59,058 nt of DNA from an uncultured Paraprevotella sp. (GTDB taxonomy: Bacteria; Bacteroidota; Bacteroidia; Bacteroidales; Bacteroidaceae): contig CAMWUI010000016.1 of NCBI GenBank assembly GCA_947177395.1, positions 1 to 59,058 on the forward strand. Direction: 5' to 3'. The position numbers and the translations under genes are program-made. Within the stretch, counting starts at the first letter, position 1, and each line of letters begins with the position of its first letter. This document shows, one piece after another, positions 54,248 to 59,058 of this stretch. The notes under the pieces were generated by a model, which saw only the letters and a program-made list of their open reading frames with translations, made no database searches and was not told where the DNA came from.

Positions 54248-56092
54248 ATGAAAAAACTCACCGCCTGCCTCCTGCTCCTCGCGGCCACACTCACGCCCGC
54301 CCTCCAGGCCCGGCCCCAACTGCTCCAGAAAGCCGCACAACTGATTCATACCACGACCGGCGAAAACCAAGCCGACAGCCTCGCCGCCCCCGCGGCCGAC
54401 ACACTGACCGCCGCCGAACGCAGCCGGCGCGACTCCATCCGCCTGCACGAAATGACCCTGCAGCTGCAGGAGATGAAACTCAACGAACTGCTCCTGCGCG
54501 CCGAGCTCGACAGCGCGCTCAACCAAGGCCAGACGGCCGACTCGCTGAAGATGGCCGGACAACGCCGCTGCATCGACTCGCTGCGGACGCTCACGCCCGG
54601 CGTGCCCGTCCTCGTGGACGGCGACACCCTCTTCATGCTCTACGCCGGGCGAGGCGGCTACTCCGCCCTCGACCGCGCGGAAATGACCTGCGACATCCTC
54701 ACGAAGATAGGCGGCGACAGAAGCCTGCGCCACGACTCCGTCCACCTGCTGGAGAACGAAAACTACATCGACATCATGTACGGCAACAAGGTAATCCTCA
54801 GCATCACCGACCAGGACGCCATCTGGCAAGGCACGACGCGCCGGGAACTGGCCGAACGCTACAAGCCCCTCCTGGCCGCCAAGATCAGCGACCTGAAGGA
54901 GCAGCACGACCTCCTGCAGACGCTCCGCCGCACGGGCCTGTTCCTCCTCGTGCTGGCCGTGCAGTACCTCCTCTTCCGGCTCACCAACCGCCTCTTCCGC
55001 AAGCTGCGCCGCCGGATCATACGCTTCAAGCAGCACCGCCTGCGCCCCATCGTCCTGCGCGACTACGAACTGTTCGACACCCATCAGCTCGGCCTGATGC
55101 TCATCTTCCTGAGCAACCTCCTGCGCTACGCCGTCCTGCTGCTGCAACTCACGCTCAGCGTCCCCATGCTGTTCGCCATCTTCCCCCAGACCGAAAAACT
55201 CGCCATGCGGATATTCCTCTACATCATCGAGCCCGTCAAGATGATCCTCAAGTCCGTCGTGGAATACATCCCCAACCTCTTCATCATCCTCGTGATATGG
55301 TACTGCATCAAATACATCGTGCGGGGAATCCACTACATCGCCCGGGAAATCGAAAACGAGAAACTCAAGATAACCGGCTTCTACCCCGACTGGGCGCAGC
55401 CGACGTTCAACATCATCCGCTTCCTCCTCTACGCCTTCATGATTGCGATGATATACCCCTACCTGCCCGGTTCCGACTCCGGCGTCTTCCAAGGCATCTC
55501 GGTGTTCGTCGGCCTCATCATCTCGCTCGGCTCCAGCACGGTCATCGGCAACATCATCGCCGGCCTCGTCATCACCTACATGCGCCCCTTCAAACTCGGC
55601 GACCGCATCAAACTGAACGACACGACGGGCAACGTCATCGAGAAAACACCCTTCGTGACCCGCCTGCGCACGCCCAAGAACGAAGTCGTCACGATACCGA
55701 ACGCCTTCATCATGTCGTCGCACACCGTCAACTACAGCGCCTCGGCCCGCCAATTCGGCCTCATCATCCACACGACGGTCACCATCGGCTACGACGCCCC
55801 CTGGCGACAGGTGCACCAACTGCTCATCGACGCCGCGCGCAAGACCGCCGGCGTGCTCCAGCAGCCGCGCCCCTTCGTGCTCGAGACAGAGCTACAGGAC
55901 TACTACCCCTGCTATCAGATAAACGCCTACATCAAGGAAGCCGACCGATTGGCGCAGATCATGTCCGACCTGCACCAGAACATCCAGGACACGTTCAACG
56001 AGGCAGGCGTCGAAATCATGTCGCCGCACTACTACGCCGGACGCGACGGAAACGCCAGCACGATACCGGAAGATTATCTGAAAGGGCAATAG
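54248..56092 (+). CDS. Large MscS-family mechanosensitive channel
   Basis: A 614-residue inner-membrane channel. The start MKKLTACLLLLAATLTPALQA is a signal peptide. A periplasmic, helix-rich region follows (about 25-230, with SRRDSIRLHEMTLQLQEMKLNELLL). About five transmembrane helices then precede the MscS core: GSSTVIGNIIAGLVI near 427 (pore helix) and RPFKLGDRIKL, then the cytoplasmic beta domain with TIPNAFIMSSHTVNYS. Size lies between MscS (about 286) and MscK (above 1000). Expected role is pressure release on osmotic downshock. The tail ends EIMSPHYYAGRDGN. Confidence 0.93.
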   Translation: MKKLTACLLLLAATLTPALQARPQLLQKAAQLIHTTTGENQADSLAAPAADTLTAAERSRRDSIRLHEMTLQLQEMKLNELLLRAELDSALNQGQTADSLKMAGQRRCIDSLRTLTPGVPVLVDGDTLFMLYAGRGGYSALDRAEMTCDILTKIGGDRSLRHDSVHLLENENYIDIMYGNKVILSITDQDAIWQGTTRRELAERYKPLLAAKISDLKEQHDLLQTLRRTGLFLLVLAVQYLLFRLTNRLFRKLRRRIIRFKQHRLRPIVLRDYELFDTHQLGLMLIFLSNLLRYAVLLLQLTLSVPMLFAIFPQTEKLAMRIFLYIIEPVKMILKSVVEYIPNLFIILVIWYCIKYIVRGIHYIAREIENEKLKITGFYPDWAQPTFNIIRFLLYAFMIAMIYPYLPGSDSGVFQGISVFVGLIISLGSSTVIGNIIAGLVITYMRPFKLGDRIKLNDTTGNVIEKTPFVTRLRTPKNEVVTIPNAFIMSSHTVNYSASARQFGLIIHTTVTIGYDAPWRQVHQLLIDAARKTAGVLQQPRPFVLETELQDYYPCYQINAYIKEADRLAQIMSDLHQNIQDTFNEAGVEIMSPHYYAGRDGNASTIPEDYLKGQ

Positions 56093-56208
56093 AAGAAACA
56101 CCCTCTACGCCCGCAGGGAGGAAGCCGCCCGCGGCCTTCCCCCCCCGACAAATGGTATTCCCCGCCCCGGAGTACCATTGTTTTTTTTCACCCATATCCC
56201 TCCGGCAT

Positions 56209-56384
56209 CGTAGAGGTATACCTTTGGAAACGTAGAGGTATACTTTCAGAATCGTAGAAGTATACTTTCAGAAACGTAGAGGTATACTTTCAGAATCGTA
56301 GAAGTATACCTTCAGAAACGTAGAGGTATACTTTCAGAATCGTAGAAGTATACCTTTAGAAACGTAGAAGTATACCGCCGGAAA
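56209..56384. repeat. Tandem array of eight 22-bp repeats
   Basis: Units start at 56209, 56231, 56253, 56275, 56297, 56319, 56341 and 56363 with no spacers. The core is CGTAGARGTATACYTTYAG, with the palindrome GTATAC in each. Units two to seven alternate between GAGG...AAT and GAAG...AAA variants, so the real repeating block is 44 bp. The array is in the 488-nt gap between the mscS-type and acyltransferase genes, both of whose 3' ends face it. Confidence 0.95.
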
Positions 56385-56390
56385 AAGAAA

Positions 56391-56434
56391 TCCATGCTTC
56401 CAAGGAGAAAGACCCATGCTTCCAAGAAGAAGAA
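56391..56434. repeat. Second 22-bp repeat family, two units
   Basis: CCATGCTTCCAAG begins at about 56392 and recurs 22 nt later, followed by purine-rich variants. It is a different sequence from the first array but has the same period. Confidence 0.8.
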
Positions 56435-56490
56435 CGGCGGCCGCAGCGGAGGAGGAACCCTGCCCCGATTTCGGGGAAAAAGGTGGCGCA

Positions 56491-56561
56491 TACCGAAAAA
56501 TCCCGTGGTTTATACTGAAAAATCCATAGCCGTACCGAAATCGCAGCAGCGCGTACCGAAA
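56491..56561. repeat. Third degenerate repeat family of about 20-22 nt, four units
   Basis: TACCGAAA or TACTGAAA recurs at 56491, 56513, 56533 and 56554. The units are degenerate between these cores. The acyltransferase stop lies at 56581. Confidence 0.6.
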
Positions 56562-56580
56562 TTTCCACCGCCCGCAGCCC

Positions 56581-57522
56581 CTACCGCAGCACGCGGGGAC
56601 GGCCAAAAAAGAAACGGGACACGCCCGTGCGGTCGGCCATCCAGGCCACGGCCAACGAGCCGCCCACGGAGAGCGCCGTGCCGACGAGCATGAACAGCGT
56701 GCCGCTCCCGTCGAACGCGAACCAGGGCTGGAGCCACTTGGCCGCCATCGTGAAGACCGGCGAGAAGAGGAGGACGGGCAACGTGTTGCGCCCCACGAAG
56801 AGGGCGGCGCGGCACGAACGCACCGCCGGCACGGAGGACAGGCGGAGGAGCAGCGACACGACACACCACACCAGAGCGCAGCCGCCGGGCAAATTCTTGT
56901 CGAACTGCGAGGGGCAGGCACACAGCAGCACCAGCAGTAGCGGCTGCCACGCCAGGGGCGGAAAGGCGCGCCGCAGGGGCACGCCGACCTCGCGCAGCGT
57001 CCAGCCCGCAAGGTAGTAGAGCGCGTTGGCCAGCCCGAAGACGGGGCACAGCCACGACAGCAGGAGGACGGGCGCAGCGACCGCAGCGATCCGCACGGAC
57101 GGGCGCGCGAGCGGCATCCACCGCACGAGGAGGAAGCAGAGGGTCTGGCAGACGACCCACGTGTGCAGATACCAGTAGGGGCCCAAGGGATTCCACACGA
57201 GGCGAAGGAGCAACGACAGGGGTGTGAGCGGCCCCGCCTCCTCGCGCACGGGCAGCACGGAGGCGGCCACGACGTAGCCCGTCTCCATCACGGCATAGGG
57301 CACGGCGACCCACGCTATGCGGCGCAGGAAGACGGACGCGGGGACGCGGGCGGCGGTGAACCAGCCCGAGAGGAGGAGGAAACCGGGCATGTGGAAGGTG
57401 TAGACGAAGGACTTCAGCAGGGGGTGGCGGTCGGCGAACCAAGCCAGGTGGAAGGCTACCATCAGCAGGATGAACACACAGCGGAGGAAATCCGGCCCTC
57501 CGTCCCGCTCGCGCGGACTCAT
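56581..57522 (-). CDS. Acyltransferase-3 family membrane protein
   Basis: A 313-residue membrane protein with about ten hydrophobic helices. The N-terminus RDGGPDFLRCVFILLMVAFHLAW carries the histidine expected in acyltransferase-3 proteins, followed by FVYTFHMPGFLLLSGWF, the family's second signature. Such proteins transfer acyl groups to surface sugars or lipids. The ATG overlaps the upstream EamA stop by four bases (ATGA), so the pair is translationally coupled. The frame continues open far upstream only because the opposite reading of the EamA gene is GC-rich; that extension is not coding. Confidence 0.88.
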   Translation of the reverse strand: MSPRERDGGPDFLRCVFILLMVAFHLAWFADRHPLLKSFVYTFHMPGFLLLSGWFTAARVPASVFLRRIAWVAVPYAVMETGYVVAASVLPVREEAGPLTPLSLLLRLVWNPLGPYWYLHTWVVCQTLCFLLVRWMPLARPSVRIAAVAAPVLLLSWLCPVFGLANALYYLAGWTLREVGVPLRRAFPPLAWQPLLLVLLCACPSQFDKNLPGGCALVWCVVSLLLRLSSVPAVRSCRAALFVGRNTLPVLLFSPVFTMAAKWLQPWFAFDGSGTLFMLVGTALSVGGSLAVAWMADRTGVSRFFFGRPRVLR

Positions 57523-58454
57523 GCGCCGCGCCCTCCACGCGCGGGCATCTTCCCCGCCCCGCCGCGCTCGCGGCGGCGGCATACGTCGCCGGCATACAGG
57601 CCGCCCAGCACGAGCGCGGAGCCGAGGAGGGCGAGCGGCGTGACCTGCTCGTTCAGAATCCAGTGGGAGGTGACGAGCGTGACGACGGGATTGAGGTACA
57701 GATAGTTGGTGGAGCGGCTTACGCCGAGGCGGCGCATGGCTACGTTCCAGCCGAAGAAGCAGAAGAAGGAGGCCACGACGCCCAGATAGAGCAGGTTGGC
57801 CCACACGGTGGCGCCGGCATGGCGGAGGGGTGACAGGGCGCCGCCGTCGGCGGAGAGGAACGGGAGTATCGTCAGCAGGCCGTAGAAGAAGGTCTTGCGC
57901 GTGACGAAGAGCAGGGGGTAGCGCCCGCCCACGATGCGGAACGCCAGCGAATAGAGGGCCCAGAGGACGGAGGCACACAAGGCCAACAGGTCGCCCGCGG
58001 GAGAGAGGCGGAGCACGAAACGCCCGTTGAGGACGACCAGCGCCATGCCGCCGAGGGCAATCAGGGAGCAGAGGAAACTGCGCCAGCCGGGGCGCTCGTC
58101 GCGGTAGAAGAGGCCGAGGAGGAAGCCCGTGATGAGGGGCGTAGCGCACACGATAAGGGCCACGTTGGAGCAGTAGGAATGGCGGAGCGCCATGTTCTCG
58201 GTGAGGAAGTAGAGGGAACCGCCGGTGACGCCCAGCGCGAGCATCAGCGCCTCGTCGCGCCACGTGGCGGACAGCAGGGGGCGCGGGGCGAAGGGGAGGA
58301 TGCAGGCGTAGGCCAGCAGGAAGCGGATGAGGAAGATGACGGCGGGCGAAAGGCCGTGCAGCATCAGCACCTTGGTGGAGACGAACGTGGTGCCCCAGAT
58401 GGCGACGATAAGGAAAGCCAGCGCGTGGTGGCCGTAGCGGCGCATGATGTTCAT
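57519..58454 (-). CDS. EamA/DMT-family inner-membrane transporter
   Basis: A 311-residue protein with ten hydrophobic helices arranged as two EamA repeats. Typical features are the N-terminal HHALAFLIVAIWGTTFVSTKVL and, in the second half, FCFFGWNVAMRRLGVSRSTNYLYLNPVVTLV. Substrates of this family are metabolites or amino acids; none can be assigned. It overlaps the acyltransferase by four bases and lies 28 nt after the hypothetical gene, making a three-gene run. Confidence 0.93.
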   Translation of the reverse strand: MNIMRRYGHHALAFLIVAIWGTTFVSTKVLMLHGLSPAVIFLIRFLLAYACILPFAPRPLLSATWRDEALMLALGVTGGSLYFLTENMALRHSYCSNVALIVCATPLITGFLLGLFYRDERPGWRSFLCSLIALGGMALVVLNGRFVLRLSPAGDLLALCASVLWALYSLAFRIVGGRYPLLFVTRKTFFYGLLTILPFLSADGGALSPLRHAGATVWANLLYLGVVASFFCFFGWNVAMRRLGVSRSTNYLYLNPVVTLVTSHWILNEQVTPLALLGSALVLGGLYAGDVCRRRERGGAGKMPARGGRGA

Positions 58455-58482
58455 GACGGAGGGCGGGATGCGGGAAGGGGGG

Positions 58483-58923
58483 TTATTCGCCGAGCAGTTT
58501 TTCCAGGAACTCGTCGAGGTCGCTGTCGAGTCCCTTGAGCAGTTCGCCGTCGAATATCTGGTGTTCGTCGTCCATCAGGTAGATGTCGCCGAGGGTCTCC
58601 TTCTCGTCGTTCTGCAGCACGAAGGAATACGGCTTGAGCAGCCCCGTGTTCTCCAGCGTGCCGGTCATGTTCTGGATACACTGCCGCAGGACGGGCACGA
58701 TGTCGTCGTAGAAATGTTCTCCGCGGTAGTCTATCCATTGCTCGATGACGCAGCGGGTGAGTTCGTCATCGTCGTCGTTGAAGGCCAGCAGCTCGCCCGA
58801 CTCGGGTTTGGCCTGCAGGTAGATGTCCGTCAGGACTTGTCTGTCTTCTTCGTTGGGATACTTGGCCGCCACCTTGCGCAGCGCCCGTTCTATCGCCTGT
58901 ATGGTCTGAGTCGTAGCTTTCAT
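58483..58923 (-). CDS. Hypothetical acidic protein, 146 residues
   Basis: I recognise no named domain. It is a soluble acidic protein with a helical N-terminus (TTQTIQAIERALRKVAAKYPNEED), a central acidic patch (AFNDDDDELTRC) and a C-terminus GELLKGLDSDLDEFLEKLLGE. It has no signal peptide. It is the first gene of a run with the EamA transporter and acyltransferase, with its own -7 element upstream. It looks like a real conserved gene because the frame is clean and an apparent promoter precedes it. Confidence 0.75.
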   Translation of the reverse strand: MKATTQTIQAIERALRKVAAKYPNEEDRQVLTDIYLQAKPESGELLAFNDDDDELTRCVIEQWIDYRGEHFYDDIVPVLRQCIQNMTGTLENTGLLKPYSFVLQNDEKETLGDIYLMDDEHQIFDGELLKGLDSDLDEFLEKLLGE

Positions 58924-58961
58924 CCGCTTTCGTTTTTTTGGAAGGATTGGTTTTCAAGTGT

Positions 58962-58969
58962 CAAAAGTA
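58962..58969 (-). promoter_or_regulatory. -7 element, TACTTTTG, of the hypothetical-EamA-acyltransferase run
   Basis: Matches TAnnTTTG on the minus strand, 39 nt before the start at 58923. A CAA (TTG on the minus strand) at 58992-58994 gives 22-nt spacing. Nothing else is visible between here and the window end. Confidence 0.5.
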
Positions 58970-59058
58970 CAAAAAAAGAATGAATAAACCGCAAGGGAGA
59001 GAGGACTTTTCCGCGCGCTGGCGGCGGAAGGGGCGCGGGGATGGGAACGGTGGGGATG

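Noticed and set aside
54142..56235. A 697-residue open frame overlapping the mscS-type gene
   Set aside because: It is a shifted, proline/arginine/histidine-rich shadow in very GC-rich DNA; the frame at 54248-56092 encodes clear MscS motifs.
56209..56384. CRISPR array
   Set aside because: Contiguous 22-bp tandem units without spacers; alternation of two variants fits a dimeric tandem repeat.
57523..58263. N-terminal extension of the acyltransferase to about 560 residues
   Set aside because: The extra part is the out-of-frame reading of the EamA gene on the same strand. The ATG at 57522 overlaps the EamA stop and starts at the family N-terminus.

Overview
This window looks like chromosomal DNA from a Bacteroidales bacterium, most likely Bacteroidaceae. 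The evidence is the pairing of SusC and SusD outer-membrane genes, lipoproteins with acidic residues just after the lipid cysteine, a zinc-less DksA-like protein beside ileS and lspA, and many copies of the Bacteroidota promoter (TAnnTTTG at -7, often with TTG/TTTG about 20 nt upstream). By eye the GC content is above that of typical Bacteroides and rises further after about 53 kb. I cannot name the genus. No rRNA, tRNA, CRISPR, integrase or transposase was seen.

Layout. 1-650: a small AT-richer YafQ-type toxin-antitoxin pair whose 50-bp promoter segment recurs at the left edge. 0.75-2.1 kb: a small secreted protein and a Kv-type potassium channel with a C-terminal zinc ribbon. 2.1 kb: a probable free-standing small RNA. 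2.3-9.1 kb: pfkA with a lipocalin-like lipoprotein, rpsA, and pflB-pflA; pfkA and pflB share a 69-bp palindrome-bearing promoter. 9.2-10.9 kb: a BlaI/BlaR-like pair with a TonB C-terminal domain on the BlaR partner. 11.5-28.1 kb: the most distinctive locus, a seven-gene, one-strand run (FAS1 lipoprotein, SusC, SusD, FAS1, FAS1, SusC, SusD) without enzymes, flanked on both sides by the same 24-nt repeat family. 28.5-31.3 kb: MFS transporter, panB, HAD phosphatase. 31.4-39.2 kb: acyl-CoA synthetase and addA-addB. 39.3-42.5 kb: divergent tamL and a SpoU rRNA methyltransferase. 42.5-48.7 kb: ileS, dksA-like, lspA, DUF4296 lipoprotein and a small hypothetical gene. 48.8-51.8 kb: metY, cysK and a LuxR-type regulator. 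52-56.1 kb: outer-membrane barrel protein, mazG, mscS. 56.1-56.6 kb: a composite array of about 22-nt repeats. 56.6-58.9 kb: acyltransferase, EamA transporter and a hypothetical gene.

How the genes work together. pfkA and pflB-pflA serve glycolysis and anaerobic pyruvate cleavage and appear co-regulated by an activator bound near -42. MetY and CysK make homocysteine and cysteine from sulfide. LspA matures the many lipoproteins coded here. AddAB repairs double-strand breaks. The FAS1/SusCD operon should build a surface complex of two TonB-driven importers with SusD lids and three FAS1 lipoproteins. With no glycosidase, protease, sigma factor or sensor, its ligand cannot be deduced and it is the best candidate for an undescribed system.
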